Source of the DNA: Rhodococcus oryzae
Lineage (GTDB): Bacteria; Actinomycetota; Actinomycetes; Mycobacteriales; Mycobacteriaceae
Assembly (NCBI RefSeq): GCF_005049235.1
Contig: NZ_SUMD01000004.1
Location: 1 to 64,000, forward strand
Direction of reading: 5' to 3'
DNA length: 64,000 bases
In this document: in pieces, positions 17,480 through 27,848 of the stretch
Layout: each line of letters begins with the position of its first letter
Position numbering within the stretch: position 1 is the first letter of the stretch
Position numbers and translations under genes: made by a program
The notes under the pieces: model-generated
The model's database searches: none
Seen by the model: the letters and a program-made list of their open reading frames with translations, nothing else
What the model was told of the DNA's origin: nothing

Positions 17480-19198
17480 ATGGGTACCGGCGCACGACGG
17501 GCCGGCGCGGCCCGCGGTTTGAGGGTCGGCGCCGCCGGCGTGATCGCAATGATCACGACGGCGGCGGCCGTCGGCTGCTCGGCCGCCGAGGACCAGGTCC
17601 AGTCAATCGGGTACGCGGTCGACAACGTGTTGACCACGTACAACGCGAACACGGTCGACGGCGCGGCATCGGGTGCGCGGCAAGCGTTCTCGCGGGTGCT
17701 CACCGGCCTGAGCTATATCGGGCCGGAGGGCAGCGCGCTGTCCGACGGCGACGTCGGCACCGCGGCAACCGTTCCGGGCGATGCACTCACCGTCGCGGTC
17801 AAGCTGAACCCGCAGGCTGTGTACTCGGACGGCGTGCCGACGGCCTGCGACGATCTGGTGCTGGCCTGGGCGGCCGGCAGCGGTCGCTTCCCGATGTTCC
17901 GGGCGGCGGACACCGCCGGCTACGCGGACATCGACCGGGTCGACTGCCAGTCCGGGTCCAAGGACGCGACCGTCGTGTTCCGGCCTGGCCGGGCGTTCGC
18001 CGACTGGCGGGCGCTGTTCGGCGCCACCGCGTTGATGCCTGCGCACGTGGCGGCCAGGGCCGCGGGGGTCCCGGACCTCGTGGGCGCCGTCGCCTCGAAC
18101 GACGTGCCCGCGCTCGAGCGGGTCGCCGAGTTCTGGAACAACGGTTGGAAGCTGGTACCGGACCAGCTCGATCTCACCCTGTTCCCGTCGTCGGGGCCGT
18201 ACCGGGTCGAGTCCTTCACGACGGACGGCGGACTGGTGCTGGTCGCCAACGAGCGGTGGTGGGGCAACAAGCCGGCCACCCCGCAGATCGTGGTGTGGCC
18301 GAAGGGCACCGATCTCGAGTCCAAGACCGCGTCCGGTGAGGTCGACGTGATCGACGCGGGTGCGGGGTCGATGCCGGGGCTGTCCCCGGGCAACGGGTTC
18401 TCCTCGGTGACCGCGCCCTCCCGCAGCAGCGAGCAGCTGGTGCTTGCGACGTCGGGGGTGTTCGAGTCCGCCGATGCGCGCCGGGCGCTCGCCCTGTGCG
18501 TGCCGCGCCAGCAGCTCTTCGATCGGCTCGGGCATCCGGACTTCGACAAGCAGTCGGGCCTCGGATCCGGCGTGCTGAGTTCGCGGATCGTGCAGCCGGA
18601 CATGTTGATCTACCCCTCGGTCGCCGCGACCGAGGGCGGCCGGTATCTGCACCCCGACGTGCCCGCCGCGGTCGCCGCGAGGACCGCCTCGGGGCAGGGC
18701 CCGATCACGGTCAGGATCGGCTATCTGGCCCCGGACACCCGGCGCGCCGACACCGTCAAGGCGATCGCCGAGGCGTGCGCCCCCGCCGACATCACCGTCG
18801 AGGACGCCGGCTCGCCGGAGTTCACCCCGACGGCGCTCGGTGCGGGCGGACTGGACGCCATCCTCGGTGGCACCGCATCCGCGCAGGGCGCCGCGGGCAC
18901 CGACTCCGAGGTACCGCCGGTGTATTCGCTGGTCGGGGGCAACGGCACCAACTTCGGTGGCTACCGCAACGGCCGCATCACCGCGATCGCGGAGCAACTC
19001 GCCGTGGACACGGCGGAGGGCAGCAGGCTCAACCTGTCGACGGAGGCCGAGAACATACTGTGGAACGACCTGCCGTCGATCCCGCTGTTCAACGAGCCGA
19101 GGACCACGGTGTTCGCGGACGGCCTGCACGCCGCGGTGCCGAACCCGACGGTCTCCGGTGTGGGATGGAACATGGACAGGTGGATACTTCTCCGGTGA
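17480..19198 (+). CDS. ABC-type peptide-binding lipoprotein (DppA/OppA family, Rv2585c-like)
   Basis: 572 aa. N-terminal signal peptide with lipobox TTAAAVGCSA, so a lipid-anchored extracytoplasmic protein. The body fits solute-binding family 5: LTVAVKLNPQAVYSDGVPTACDDLV, SSGPYRVESF and VANERWWGNKPATP (around residues 235-275). No permease or ATPase genes are near. The same orphan gene sits between secF and apt in M. tuberculosis (Rv2585c), so it probably works with a distant transporter or in envelope maintenance; the ligand is unknown. The stop overlaps the start of apt. Confidence 0.88.
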   Translation: MGTGARRAGAARGLRVGAAGVIAMITTAAAVGCSAAEDQVQSIGYAVDNVLTTYNANTVDGAASGARQAFSRVLTGLSYIGPEGSALSDGDVGTAATVPGDALTVAVKLNPQAVYSDGVPTACDDLVLAWAAGSGRFPMFRAADTAGYADIDRVDCQSGSKDATVVFRPGRAFADWRALFGATALMPAHVAARAAGVPDLVGAVASNDVPALERVAEFWNNGWKLVPDQLDLTLFPSSGPYRVESFTTDGGLVLVANERWWGNKPATPQIVVWPKGTDLESKTASGEVDVIDAGAGSMPGLSPGNGFSSVTAPSRSSEQLVLATSGVFESADARRALALCVPRQQLFDRLGHPDFDKQSGLGSGVLSSRIVQPDMLIYPSVAATEGGRYLHPDVPAAVAARTASGQGPITVRIGYLAPDTRRADTVKAIAEACAPADITVEDAGSPEFTPTALGAGGLDAILGGTASAQGAAGTDSEVPPVYSLVGGNGTNFGGYRNGRITAIAEQLAVDTAEGSRLNLSTEAENILWNDLPSIPLFNEPRTTVFADGLHAAVPNPTVSGVGWNMDRWILLR

Positions 19199-19728
19199 CT
19201 GCATTGACGACGGCGTCCGAGGACGTGGCCCGACTGACCCGCTGGGCCGATGACTTCCCGGAGCCGGGCGTGACCTTCGCCGACCTGACCCCGGTGTTCG
19301 CCGACGCCAAGGCCTTTCGTGATGTCATCGACGCGCTGGTCCAGGTCGGCGACGGCGCCGACCTGGTCGCGGGCATCGATGCCAGGGGATTCCTCCTCGG
19401 TGCCGGTGTGGCCCTCGCGCTCGATGCTGGCGTGCTCGCGGTCCGCAAGGCGGGGAAGCTGCCGCCGCCGGTGCTCACCCGCGAGTACCAGCTCGAGTAC
19501 GGCACCGCGTCCCTGGAGATCCCGGCCGACGGGATCGAGCTCGCCGGCCGCCGGGTGCTGGTGATCGACGACGTGCTGGCCACCGGTGGCACCCTGGCAG
19601 CGTCGGCGGAGTTGCTGACCGCGGCGGGCGCCGAGGTGATCGGGATCGCGGTGGTGCTCGAGATCGAGGCGCTCGGCGGGCGCTCGCGGCTCGCGGGCCA
19701 CCCGGTCACGTCGCTGCTTCGGGTCTGA
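19195..19728 (+). CDS. apt: Adenine phosphoribosyltransferase
   Basis: 177 aa. Converts adenine and PRPP to AMP in purine salvage. The PRPP-binding motif is [17 protein letters not shown] near residues 120-136; upstream are the family segments [15 protein letters not shown] and [17 protein letters not shown], and [19 protein letters not shown] 19195 overlaps the previous stop (GTGA); GTG 19180 is in frame and would add five residues. It lies directly before relA, as in M. tuberculosis, linking purine salvage with (p)ppGpp metabolism. Confidence 0.95.
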   Translation: MTALTTASEDVARLTRWADDFPEPGVTFADLTPVFADAKAFRDVIDALVQVGDGADLVAGIDARGFLLGAGVALALDAGVLAVRKAGKLPPPVLTREYQLEYGTASLEIPADGIELAGRRVLVIDDVLATGGTLAASAELLTAAGAEVIGIAVVLEIEALGGRSRLAGHPVTSLLRV

Positions 19729-19775
19729 GGACTAAAGTTTCCGTTGAGGCGACCGACAGCACGGGAGGTGACGCA

Positions 19776-22106
19776 ATGACCCAGAACCTCGACCGGTCGC
19801 AGTCCGAGACCGGGACCCCGGCTGCCCCGCAGGAGGGGGCGGCGCCGGCGGTGCCCACCTCGGCGTCGCGGCGGGTACGGGCCCGGCTGGCGCGCCGGAT
19901 GACCGGGCAGCGTAACGCCACGATCAAGCCGGTGCTCGAGCCGCTGGTCAGCGTGCACAAGGAGCTGTACCCCAAGGCGAACCTGGCGCCGCTGCAGCGC
20001 GCCTATGACGTCGCGGAGGAACGCCACTCCAGCCAGAAGCGCAAGTCCGGCGATCCCTACATCACGCATCCGCTGGCGGTGGCGAACATCCTCGCCGAGC
20101 TCGGCATGGACACCACTACCCTGGTCGCGGCCCTGCTGCACGACACGGTGGAGGACACCGGCTACTCGCTCGAGCAGCTCACCGAGGAGTTCGGTGAGGA
20201 GGTCGCGCATCTCGTCGACGGCGTCACCAAGCTCGACAAGGTCGTGCTCGGCAGCGCCGCGGAGGGCGAGACCATCCGCAAGATGATCATCGCGATGGCC
20301 CGCGACCCGCGGGTGCTGGTGATCAAGGTCGCCGACCGGCTGCACAACATGCGCACCATGCGCTTCCTGCCTCCCGAGAAGCAGGCGCGCAAGGCCAAGG
20401 AGACCCTGGAAGTCATTGCGCCGCTTGCGCATCGGCTGGGTATGGCCACGGTCAAGTGGGAACTCGAGGACCTCTCGTTCGCGATCCTGCACCCGAAGAA
20501 GTACGAGGAGATCGTGCGCCTCGTCGCGGACCGGGCGCCGTCGCGCGACACCTACCTGGCGAAGGTGCGGGCGGAGATCAACGCCACCCTCGCCGCGTCC
20601 CGGATCAACGCCGTCGTCGAGGGCAGGCCCAAGCACTACTGGTCGATCTACCAGAAGATGATCGTCAAGGGTCGCGACTTCGACGACATCCACGACCTGG
20701 TCGGCGTGCGGATCCTGTGCGACGAGATCCGGGACTGCTATGCCGCGGTCGGTGTCGTGCACTCGCTGTGGCAGCCGATGGCGGGCCGGTTCAAGGACTA
20801 CATCGCGCAGCCCCGCTACGGGGTGTACCAGTCGTTGCACACGACGGTGGTGGGCCCGGAGGGCAAGCCGCTGGAGGTGCAGATCCGCACCAGGGACATG
20901 CACCGCACCGCGGAGTTCGGCATCGCCGCGCACTGGCGCTACAAGGAGACCAAGGGCAGGCACTCCGGTGACGCCGCCGAGGTCGACGACATGGCGTGGA
21001 TGCGGCAGCTGCTCGACTGGCAGCGCGAGGCCGCGGATCCGGGGGAGTTCCTCGAATCGCTGCGCTACGACCTGGCGGTCAAGGAGATCTTCGTCTTCAC
21101 CCCGAAGGGTGACGTCGTGACGCTGCCCGCCGGTTCGACACCGGTGGACTTCGCGTACGCGGTGCACACCGAGGTCGGACACCGGTGCATCGGTGCCCGG
21201 GTGAACGGCAGGCTCGTCGCGCTCGAGCGCACGCTCGAGAACGGTGAGGTCGTGGAGGTGTTCACCTCCAAGGCCGCGAACGCCGGTCCGAGCCGGGACT
21301 GGCAGGGCTTCGTCGTCTCGCCCCGGGCGAAGACGAAGATCCGCCAGTGGTTCGCCAAGGAGCGCCGCGAGGAGGCCCTCGAGGCGGGTAAGGACGCGAT
21401 CGCCAAGGAGGTCCGCCGCGGCGGGCTGCCCCTGCAGCGCTTGCTCAGCTCCGAGTCGATGTCGGCCATCGCGCACGAGCTGCGCTACGTCGACGTGTCC
21501 GCGCTGTACACGGCCGTCGGCGAGCACAATGTGTCGGCTCAGCACGTGGTCCAGCGGTTGGTCGCGAATCTCGGCGGCGTCGAATCCGCCGAGGAGGAGC
21601 TGGCCGAGCGGTCGACGCCGTCGACCATCCCGATGCGCCAGCGCCGTACCACCGACGCCGGTGTGCTGGTGCCGGGCGCCACCGGCACGGTGGCCAAGCT
21701 CGCGAAGTGCTGCACCCCGGTGCCGGGCGACGAGATCATGGGCTTCGTGACCCGCGGCGGCGCGGTGAGCGTGCACCGCACCGACTGCACCAACGCCGGG
21801 TCGCTGCGCGAGCAGTCCGAGCGGATCATCGAGGTGCAGTGGGCGCCGTCGTCGTCCTCGGTGTTCCTGGTCGCGATCCAGATCGAGGCGCTGGACCGGC
21901 ATCGGCTGCTCTCCGATGTGACCAAGGCGCTGGCTGACGAGAAGGTGAACATCCTGTCCGCGTCCGTGACCACCTCGGGTGACCGCGTCGCGATCAGCCG
22001 CTTCACCTTCGAGATGGGCGACCCGAAGCACCTCGGGCACGTGCTCAACGTGGTCCGCAACGTCGAGGGCGTCTACGACGTCTACCGGGTGACCTCGGCG
22101 GCATAG
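19776..22106 (+). CDS. relA: Bifunctional (p)ppGpp synthetase/hydrolase Rel
   Basis: 776 aa, full length for actinobacterial Rel, which makes (p)ppGpp from ATP and GDP/GTP and also hydrolyses it. Domains: HD hydrolase (about 70-220) with the intact HDTVEDT motif; synthetase (about 245-370) with [24 protein letters not shown] and [16 protein letters not shown] (about 430-490, [19 protein letters not shown]); a zinc-finger-type region with [12 protein letters not shown] near 645; and a C-terminal ACT domain. The intact HD site means hydrolase activity is retained. ATG 19776 has GGGAGG upstream. A strong hairpin ends the transcript. Confidence 0.96.
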   Translation: MTQNLDRSQSETGTPAAPQEGAAPAVPTSASRRVRARLARRMTGQRNATIKPVLEPLVSVHKELYPKANLAPLQRAYDVAEERHSSQKRKSGDPYITHPLAVANILAELGMDTTTLVAALLHDTVEDTGYSLEQLTEEFGEEVAHLVDGVTKLDKVVLGSAAEGETIRKMIIAMARDPRVLVIKVADRLHNMRTMRFLPPEKQARKAKETLEVIAPLAHRLGMATVKWELEDLSFAILHPKKYEEIVRLVADRAPSRDTYLAKVRAEINATLAASRINAVVEGRPKHYWSIYQKMIVKGRDFDDIHDLVGVRILCDEIRDCYAAVGVVHSLWQPMAGRFKDYIAQPRYGVYQSLHTTVVGPEGKPLEVQIRTRDMHRTAEFGIAAHWRYKETKGRHSGDAAEVDDMAWMRQLLDWQREAADPGEFLESLRYDLAVKEIFVFTPKGDVVTLPAGSTPVDFAYAVHTEVGHRCIGARVNGRLVALERTLENGEVVEVFTSKAANAGPSRDWQGFVVSPRAKTKIRQWFAKERREEALEAGKDAIAKEVRRGGLPLQRLLSSESMSAIAHELRYVDVSALYTAVGEHNVSAQHVVQRLVANLGGVESAEEELAERSTPSTIPMRQRRTTDAGVLVPGATGTVAKLAKCCTPVPGDEIMGFVTRGGAVSVHRTDCTNAGSLREQSERIIEVQWAPSSSSVFLVAIQIEALDRHRLLSDVTKALADEKVNILSASVTTSGDRVAISRFTFEMGDPKHLGHVLNVVRNVEGVYDVYRVTSAA

Positions 22107-22121
22107 GCGGCTGCGCCGCCC

Positions 22122-22161
22122 GTGCGCGGTTGACGAGTCTCAGGACTCGTCAACCACGCAC
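22122..22161 (+). terminator. Bidirectional hairpin between relA and the cyclophilin operon
   Basis: A perfect 12-bp stem (22128-22139 with 22144-22155) with a TCAG loop extends by a further 5 bp (22122-22126 with 22157-22161) across a single mismatch. It lies between convergent genes and can serve both strands. Confidence 0.85.
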
Positions 22162-22174
22162 AGGTGCGAAGCGC

Positions 22175-22975
22175 CTAGCTGACCTTGACGGTCTCGATCT
22201 GCACCGGGGTGTTCGGCTTGCCGCCGCCCGCGGACATGGAGCCGTCGTCGCCATCCGCGGCGATCTTCTCGATGGTGGCCAGGCCCTCGTCGGTGATGGT
22301 GCCGAAGACGGTGTACTGCGGAGGCAGCACCGAGTCCTCGTAGACCAGGAAGAACTGGCTGCCGTTGGTGCCGCCGGGACCCGAGTTGGCCATCGCGATC
22401 GTGCCGCGCGGGTAGAGCATGCCCTCCTGGGCGGCCGGATCGCCCTCGGCGAAGGCCGTGGTCGGGTACTCGTTGGCGAAGCGGTAGCCGGGGCCGCCGT
22501 TTCCGGCGCCCGAGGGATCGCCGCACTGCAGCACCTGCAGGCCCGGGCTGGTCACCAGCCGATGGCAGGGCGTGTCGTCGAAGTAGCCCTGCTCGGTCAG
22601 GCTGACGAAGCTGTTGACCGTGCACGGCGCCTCGGCGCGGTCCAGGGTGAGGCCGATCGGGCCCTGCGTGGTCGCCATCGCGACGCCGACGGTGCCCGCG
22701 GTGGAGACGCCATCGGTGCTCGGCGGTTGGACCTGCTTGGACGCCTGGCCTGCGGGCGCGTAGGTGCAGGACACGGTGGCCGACGCCGGCGCGGCCGGGG
22801 CGGGCAGCGCCGGGTACGCGGACAGGTCCGGCGCCTCGCTCTGCTGGCTGGCCAGCGTGCGCGTCGTCGGTGGGGTCGAGGAGCTGTCGTCGCTCGAGCA
22901 GGCGCTCGACGCCAGCAGCAGGCCGATGCCTGCCACGGCCAGCACGCCCCGCCGGACGTTCACCGGGGCCCTCAT
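22175..22975 (-). CDS. Cyclophilin-type peptidyl-prolyl isomerase, lipoprotein
   Basis: 266 aa. Signal peptide with lipobox LLASSACSS, so anchored outside the membrane. A Ser/Thr-rich spacer leads to a cyclophilin domain from about residue 95: FVSLTEQGYFDDTPCHRL (with the catalytic Arg), LQCGDPSGAGNGGPGY, MANSGPGGTNGSQFFLVYED and YTVFGTI. A conserved Cys pair surrounds the domain start. The ATG at 22975 overlaps the stop of the upstream cyclophilin gene (ATGA), so the longer frame upstream is spurious. Likely role: folding of exported proteins. Closely related to its neighbour, so a tandem duplication. Confidence 0.92.
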   Translation of the reverse strand: MRAPVNVRRGVLAVAGIGLLLASSACSSDDSSSTPPTTRTLASQQSEAPDLSAYPALPAPAAPASATVSCTYAPAGQASKQVQPPSTDGVSTAGTVGVAMATTQGPIGLTLDRAEAPCTVNSFVSLTEQGYFDDTPCHRLVTSPGLQVLQCGDPSGAGNGGPGYRFANEYPTTAFAEGDPAAQEGMLYPRGTIAMANSGPGGTNGSQFFLVYEDSVLPPQYTVFGTITDEGLATIEKIAADGDDGSMSAGGGKPNTPVQIETVKVS

Positions 22976-23844
22976 GCCGCCACGCTCGCGGTCGTGATCT
23001 TGATCGGGAGGTTCGGCTTGCCGCCACCCGCGGACATCGAACCGTCGTCGCCCGCCGCCGCGACCTTCTCGATCGTCGCCAGGCCCTCGTCGGAGATGGT
23101 GCCGAACACCGTGTACATCGGGGGCAGCGGTGAGTCGTCGTAGACCAGGAAGAACTGGCTGCCGTTGCTGCCGGGCTGGCCGGTGTTCGCCATCGCGATG
23201 GTGCCCCGCGGGTAGGTGACGGGCTCGCCGAGGTTCGGGTCGTCGGGGTTGTACTGATCGGTCGGGAACTCGTTCTCGTATCCGTAGCCCGGGCCGCCGG
23301 TACCCATTCCGGTCGGGTCGCCGCACTGCAGGATCTTCAGCCCGGTGGTGCTCAGGCGGTGGCACGGGGTGTCGTTGAGGTAGCCCTGCTGCACGAGGCT
23401 GACCATGCTGTTGACGGTGCAGGGCGACTTCGCGCGGTCGAGCGTGAGCCCGATCGGGCCCTGGTCGCTGTCGAGGTTCACCGCGACGGTGCCCTCCGCG
23501 GACACCCCGGTTGCTGCGGGGAGGTTCGCGGGCTTGGCCGGCGGCGTGCCGTCCGGCGTGTAGCCGCAGTCGACCGTCGCGGGCAGCGCCTGGGAGCGGC
23601 CGGCAGGCATGACACCCGGAGTCGGCGAGTCCGCCGCGGACGTCGAGGTGTCCGAGGCCTCGGAGGCATCCTCGTCACTGGTCAGGGAGTAGATGAAGGC
23701 GCCTGCGGCGACCACGAGTACGACCCCGAGGGCGGAGGCCCCGATGGTCATCTGCTTGCGCTTGCGGGCCCGCTCGGCTCGGTGCTCGAGTTGCCGTTCC
23801 AGCTTTCGCTTGGCGGCCTGGCGTCGCTGCTCATTGGTCGGCAC
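22972..23844 (-). CDS. ppiB: Cyclophilin-type peptidyl-prolyl isomerase, membrane-anchored (PpiB-like)
   Basis: 290 aa from GTG 23844 (VPTNEQRRQAAKRKLERQ), the start that matches the Rv2582 type and has AAGAGG at fitting distance. A basic, probably coiled N-terminus precedes one TM helix (GASALGVVLVVAAGAFIYSL), so the enzyme faces outside. The cyclophilin domain covers about residues 115-288 (DTPCHRL, ILQCGDPTGMGTGGPGY, NGSQFFLVYDD, YTVFGTI). It is the upstream gene of a two-gene operon with the lipoprotein cyclophilin (4-bp overlap). Divergent from the MBL gene, as in M. tuberculosis. Confidence 0.92.
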   Translation of the reverse strand: MPTNEQRRQAAKRKLERQLEHRAERARKRKQMTIGASALGVVLVVAAGAFIYSLTSDEDASEASDTSTSAADSPTPGVMPAGRSQALPATVDCGYTPDGTPPAKPANLPAATGVSAEGTVAVNLDSDQGPIGLTLDRAKSPCTVNSMVSLVQQGYLNDTPCHRLSTTGLKILQCGDPTGMGTGGPGYGYENEFPTDQYNPDDPNLGEPVTYPRGTIAMANTGQPGSNGSQFFLVYDDSPLPPMYTVFGTISDEGLATIEKVAAAGDDGSMSAGGGKPNLPIKITTASVAA

Positions 23845-24026
23845 TGCTGCATACCTCTTCTCCTCGGGCGAAGCCTCGGGCATTGTCTCGGGCGAAGTCT
23901 GGGGCTCGCGATACTGGCTTCGTCTGGTCGCTGAGTGAGTCTGCCATCTGATCCTGAGAAGAGGCCGCATAGGCTGTATCCGGTCCTCACCCCGGACCGA
24001 CACCCACGTCATTAGGAGCGATCGCC

Positions 24027-24734
24027 GTGCTCGTCACCGGATTCCCGGCCGGAGCGTTTCAGACGAACTGCTACATCCTCGCGCAGGACGGCGCGAGCGA
24101 GTGCATCGTCGTCGATCCAGGTCAGAACGCGGCCGAGCCGCTCTTCGAGTTCCTCGCGCAGTCGTCGCTGACGCCGACGGCGGTGCTGCTCACCCACGGG
24201 CACCTCGACCACACCTGGTCGGTCGAACCGGTCTGCGAGAAGTTCGGCATCCCGGCCTATATCCACCCCGAGGACCGCTACATGCTCAGCGACCCGCTGC
24301 GGGGGACCGGGCCCGCGCTGGCCTCGATGCTGGGGGACGCGGAGTTCCACGAGCCGCGGGAGGTGATCGAACTGGCCGACGGCGACGTCCTCGAGCTGGC
24401 CGGGATGTCGCTGACCGTGGATCACACCCCGGGCCACACGCAGGGGTCGGTGGTGCTCCGGACGGTGGCGACGACACATGACCCGAGGCTCCGCCCGAGA
24501 GGCGACGACGGACCGGTGCAGATCGCGCTGACCGGCGACACCCTGTTCGCCGGGTCCGTCGGCCGTAGCGACCTGCCGGGTGGCGATCACGAGCAGTTGC
24601 TCCGGTCGATCGCAGCGAAGCTGTTGGTGCTCGCCGACGAGACGGCGGTGCTGCCGGGTCACGGCGGGTCGACCTCGATCGGGCAGGAACGGGCGTCCAA
24701 CCCGTTCCTGGTCGGACTGGCCGGATCCAGGTAG
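24027..24734 (+). CDS. Metallo-beta-lactamase-fold hydrolase (glyoxalase II-like, Rv2581c type)
   Basis: 235 aa, cytoplasmic. The metal-binding motif [12 protein letters not shown] (HxHxDH) is near residues 54-65. Later ligands are His in [14 protein letters not shown], Asp in [18 protein letters not shown], and His in [14 protein letters not shown]. The fold is that of hydroxyacylglutathione hydrolases. Actinobacteria lack glutathione, so the natural substrate is probably another thioester or ester. GTG 24027 follows TAGGAGCG. It lies 34 bp upstream of hisS, probably in one transcript. Confidence 0.92.
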   Translation: MLVTGFPAGAFQTNCYILAQDGASECIVVDPGQNAAEPLFEFLAQSSLTPTAVLLTHGHLDHTWSVEPVCEKFGIPAYIHPEDRYMLSDPLRGTGPALASMLGDAEFHEPREVIELADGDVLELAGMSLTVDHTPGHTQGSVVLRTVATTHDPRLRPRGDDGPVQIALTGDTLFAGSVGRSDLPGGDHEQLLRSIAAKLLVLADETAVLPGHGGSTSIGQERASNPFLVGLAGSR

Positions 24735-24768
24735 GGGCTCGTGTTTTCGGATAGGAGAGACTAGACCC

Positions 24769-26049
24769 GTGAGCAAGCCCAGTAACACCGCATTCTCCGC
24801 CCCCAAGGGCGTTCCCGACTACGTGCCGCCCGCGTCCGCGGAGTTCGTCGCCGTCCGCGACGGACTGACCCGCGCCGCGCGGCTCGCGGGCTACGGCCAC
24901 ATCGAGCTGCCGATCTTCGAGGACACCGGGCTGTTCGCTCGCGGCGTCGGCGAGTCGACCGATGTGGTCAGCAAGGAGATGTACACCTTCGCCGACCGTG
25001 GCGACCGGTCGGTGACGCTGCGACCGGAGGGCACCGCGGGGGTGATGCGCGCGGTCATCGAGCACGCTCTCGACCGCGGCCAGCTCCCGGTCAAGCTCAG
25101 CTACTCCGGTCCGTTCTTCCGCTACGAGCGACCGCAGGCGGGCCGGTACCGGCAGCTGCAGCAGGTGGGCGTCGAGGCCATCGGTGTCGACGACCCGGCG
25201 CTGGACGCCGAGGTGATCGCCATTGCCGACGCCGGCTTCCGCAGCCTCGGCCTCGAGGGCTTCCGGCTGGAGATCACCTCCCTCGGTGACGACAGCTGCC
25301 GCCCCCAGTATCGGGAGCTGTTGCAGGAGTTCCTGTTCGGCCTCGATCTGGACGAGGACACCCGGCGGCGCGCGGAGATCAACCCGCTCCGGGTGCTCGA
25401 CGACAAGCGTCCGCACATCAAGGAGATGACCGCGGGCGCCCCACTGATGCTCGACCACCTCTCGGAGGAGGCCAAGGCGCACTTCGACGAGGTGCTCGCG
25501 CACCTGGACGCGCTCGGGGTGCCGTACGTGGTGAACCCGCGGATGGTGCGCGGCCTGGACTACTACACGAAGACCACCTTCGAGTTCGTGCACGACGGCC
25601 TCGGCGCCCAGTCCGGTATCGGCGGTGGCGGCCGCTACGACGGCCTGATGGAGCAGCTCGGCGGGCAGCCGCTGTCGGGCATCGGTTTCGGGCTCGGCGT
25701 CGACCGCACCGTGCTTGCGCTGGCGGCCGAGGGTAAGACCGTCGGCAGCCCGGCGCGCTGCGAGGTGTTCGGGGTTCCCCTCGGCGACGAGGCGAAGGCC
25801 CAGATGGTCGTGATCGCGGCGCGGCTGCGTGCGGCCGGTATCCGGGTCGACATGGCCTACGGCGGCCGCGGCGTCAAGGGCGCGATGAAGGCCGCGGATC
25901 GCTCGGGGGCCAAGCTCGCTCTCGTCCTCGGCGAGCGGGACATCGCGGACGGCGTGATCGGGGTCAAGGACCTCGCGACGGGCGACCAGCGCCAGGTCCA
26001 GCTCGGCGAGGCGGTCACCGAGGTCGGGGCGATCCTTGCCGACGGGTGA
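24769..26049 (+). CDS. hisS: Histidyl-tRNA synthetase
   Basis: 426 aa, class II synthetase charging tRNA-His. Motif 2 region [19 protein letters not shown] near residue 110; histidine-binding motif [13 protein letters not shown] near 260; motif 3 [16 protein letters not shown] near 285, then [15 protein letters not shown]. The anticodon-binding domain covers about 330-426 ([17 protein letters not shown]). GTG 24769 gives the homologous start; longer frames are out of context. The 3' end overlaps the next gene's candidate TTG start by 14 bp. Confidence 0.97.
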   Translation: MSKPSNTAFSAPKGVPDYVPPASAEFVAVRDGLTRAARLAGYGHIELPIFEDTGLFARGVGESTDVVSKEMYTFADRGDRSVTLRPEGTAGVMRAVIEHALDRGQLPVKLSYSGPFFRYERPQAGRYRQLQQVGVEAIGVDDPALDAEVIAIADAGFRSLGLEGFRLEITSLGDDSCRPQYRELLQEFLFGLDLDEDTRRRAEINPLRVLDDKRPHIKEMTAGAPLMLDHLSEEAKAHFDEVLAHLDALGVPYVVNPRMVRGLDYYTKTTFEFVHDGLGAQSGIGGGGRYDGLMEQLGGQPLSGIGFGLGVDRTVLALAAEGKTVGSPARCEVFGVPLGDEAKAQMVVIAARLRAAGIRVDMAYGGRGVKGAMKAADRSGAKLALVLGERDIADGVIGVKDLATGDQRQVQLGEAVTEVGAILADG

Positions 26050-26671
26050 CCCCGCCGGGTCGGTTTCCCTCGACCTCATTCCGTCGTCGCTGATCGCGCC
26101 CCGGCTGCGCAAGGTTGCGTTGTTCGCGATCGTGCTCGGCGTGGTCGTCGCGGTGGGCGTCGGCTTCTTCGCCTCGGTCGGGCTGGCGGTGCTCGTCGGC
26201 GCGATCATCGCGGTGCCGACCGCGCTGTCGGCGCTGCTGACCATGCGTCGGCGGATCTGGTTGACGGGCACCACGATCCACGCCCGCAACGGCCTGCGAA
26301 CCAGGTCGGTGGACGCGAGCCGGGCGGTGAGCGCGGAGGTGGTGGTGCGCGTCGCACGGGTCAGTCAGGTCGGCGTCCGGATCGGCGACGGCAACGCGCT
26401 GGTCTCGATCCCGCTGGCGCTGTACACCGACGACGGCGGTCGCGAACTCGACCTGCTCGGGCTGCGCTCGCTTGCCGATGCGCTGACCGCGGGCGAGCTG
26501 GCTCCGGCGGTGGCCGTCGCCTCTGTCCTGATCGGTCAGCTGCGCGCCGAGGCGCGCGGCGCCGGGCTGGAGGAGCGGCCGCTCTACCGGGCGGTGCGGA
26601 CCGCGCGCGAGGCGGGCCGCGTTCCGCAGACCGTTCTCACCGACCACGAGGTCGCCGGGCTGGCAGACTGA
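26036..26671 (+). CDS. Two-helix membrane protein with PH-like domain, unknown function
   Basis: 211 aa if TTG 26036 is the start (no ATG or GTG is available before the first helix, so the start is uncertain). Two hydrophobic segments (about residues 26-45 and 47-66) are followed by a soluble part beginning [20 protein letters not shown], a beta-rich segment like bacterial PH domains, and a helical tail. It is not a named family member I recognise. It overlaps the end of hisS and lies 4 bp before the CHAP gene, so all three are probably co-transcribed. Confidence 0.75.
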   Translation: MPTGDPAGSVSLDLIPSSLIAPRLRKVALFAIVLGVVVAVGVGFFASVGLAVLVGAIIAVPTALSALLTMRRRIWLTGTTIHARNGLRTRSVDASRAVSAEVVVRVARVSQVGVRIGDGNALVSIPLALYTDDGGRELDLLGLRSLADALTAGELAPAVAVASVLIGQLRAEARGAGLEERPLYRAVRTAREAGRVPQTVLTDHEVAGLAD

Positions 26672-26678
26672 TCGGGTG

Positions 26679-27278
26679 ATGTCCGCTCCCGAGTCGACCC
26701 GCCGCAGGCGCCGCCCGATGGTCTGGATCGTTGCCGCCCTGGCCGCGCTCGCCGTCGTCGTGGTCGGGGTGCTCTGGGCGGCACCGACCCGCTATCTGCC
26801 ATGGGACACCACCGATTTCCCGGCGGTCGACCTGGCGGCGCTGTCGCCGGAGCAGGCGCGGGTCGTCACGCTCCTCGAGGAGGAGCACCGGAGCCAGCGG
26901 CCGGGGACCTTCTACGCCGAGGGGGTCGAGGAACCCTGGTGCGCGGATTTCGTGAGCTGGATCATGCGGGAGGCCCAGCAGCCGCTGTCGAACCCGAACT
27001 CCGGTCACTGGCGGATTCCCGGGGTCTACACACTGCAGGCGTACTACGAATCGCAGGGGCGGTTCGAGCCGGTCGGCGGCGGCTACCGTCCGACGGTCGG
27101 TGACGTGGTGCTCTACAACAACCGCAGCTGGGTCGGCCAGCACACCAACATCGTGGTCGCGGTCGACGGCGACACCGCAACGACGGTGGGTGGCAACGAG
27201 TTCGGCCGGATCCGGGTGCACACGCTCGATTGGTCGAGCGACTCCGCGGTGGTCGGCTTCGGCCGGCTCGCTTCCTGA
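26679..27278 (+). CDS. Membrane-anchored CHAP-domain protein (putative peptidoglycan hydrolase)
   Basis: 199 aa. Basic N-terminus, one TM helix (VWIVAALAALAVVVVGVLWA), then a CHAP-like cysteine peptidase/amidase domain: catalytic Cys in EEPWCADFVSWIMREA near residue 88 and His in SWVGQHTNIVVAVDGD near residue 150, with TVGGNEFG following. Such proteins cut peptidoglycan cross-links or stem peptides; the exact bond is unknown. ATG 26679 or the adjoining GTG 26676 are equally good starts. A hairpin terminator follows 28 bp after the stop. Confidence 0.82.
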   Translation: MSAPESTRRRRRPMVWIVAALAALAVVVVGVLWAAPTRYLPWDTTDFPAVDLAALSPEQARVVTLLEEEHRSQRPGTFYAEGVEEPWCADFVSWIMREAQQPLSNPNSGHWRIPGVYTLQAYYESQGRFEPVGGGYRPTVGDVVLYNNRSWVGQHTNIVVAVDGDTATTVGGNEFGRIRVHTLDWSSDSAVVGFGRLAS

Positions 27279-27306
27279 CCGGTCACGTCACCGCGGGATG
27301 CCTTGA

Positions 27307-27347
27307 GTGTGGCGCCGCCGGGGTCGGGGGTCACGGCGGCGCCACAC
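27307..27347 (+). terminator. Hairpin terminator between convergent CHAP and HIT genes
   Basis: Perfect 14-bp inverted repeat (27307-27320 with 27334-27347) with a G-rich 13-nt loop. Located between convergent genes, so it can act in both directions. Confidence 0.8.
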
Positions 27348-27425
27348 GTCATTCGTACAGCAGCGCCGCGCCAATCGGAAGTGTTGATCCTCGAAATGGG
27401 GGAACAACTAGGGGGTTGGTCGCGA

Positions 27426-27848
27426 TTAGGGGAATCGCAACGCGGCGCGGATGCGGGCGGCATGGTCGGCGGCCTCTGTGTCGTCGGTGTAGCGGGTGCG
27501 GGGCCAGAAGAAGCCGCGCAGCCCGTCGCCCTTGGTGCGCGGCACGATGTGCACGTGCAGGTGCGGAACGCTCTGCGAGACCACGTTGTTCATCGCGACG
27601 AACGAGCCCTGCGCGCCGAGCCCGGTGACCATGGCCTCCGAAAGGCGTTGCGCGACCGTGAACAGCGGGGAGACCAGCTCGGTCGGGAGCTCGGGCAGGG
27701 TGGCGACGTGGAGCCGCGGCACCAGCAGCACGTGGCCCTTGAACACCGGGCGGTGGTCGAGGAACGCGACGGTGTCGGCGTCCTCGAACACGACATGGGA
27801 CCCGGACGGGTCGGCGACCACGTCGCAGAAGCCGCAGTCGGTACTCAT
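27426..27848 (-). CDS. HIT-family nucleotide hydrolase
   Basis: 140 aa. Zinc-binding CGFCDVV at the N-terminus, the strand GHVLLVPRLHVATLPEL, and the histidine triad SVPHLHVHIVPR near residue 95, which supplies the nucleophilic His. HIT proteins hydrolyse or transfer nucleoside monophosphates; the substrate here is unknown. ATG 27848 overlaps the stop of the TetR gene by 4 bp (ATGA), so the two are co-translated. The longer frame upstream only shadows the tetR gene. Confidence 0.92.
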   Translation of the reverse strand: MSTDCGFCDVVADPSGSHVVFEDADTVAFLDHRPVFKGHVLLVPRLHVATLPELPTELVSPLFTVAQRLSEAMVTGLGAQGSFVAMNNVVSQSVPHLHVHIVPRTKGDGLRGFFWPRTRYTDDTEAADHAARIRAALRFP

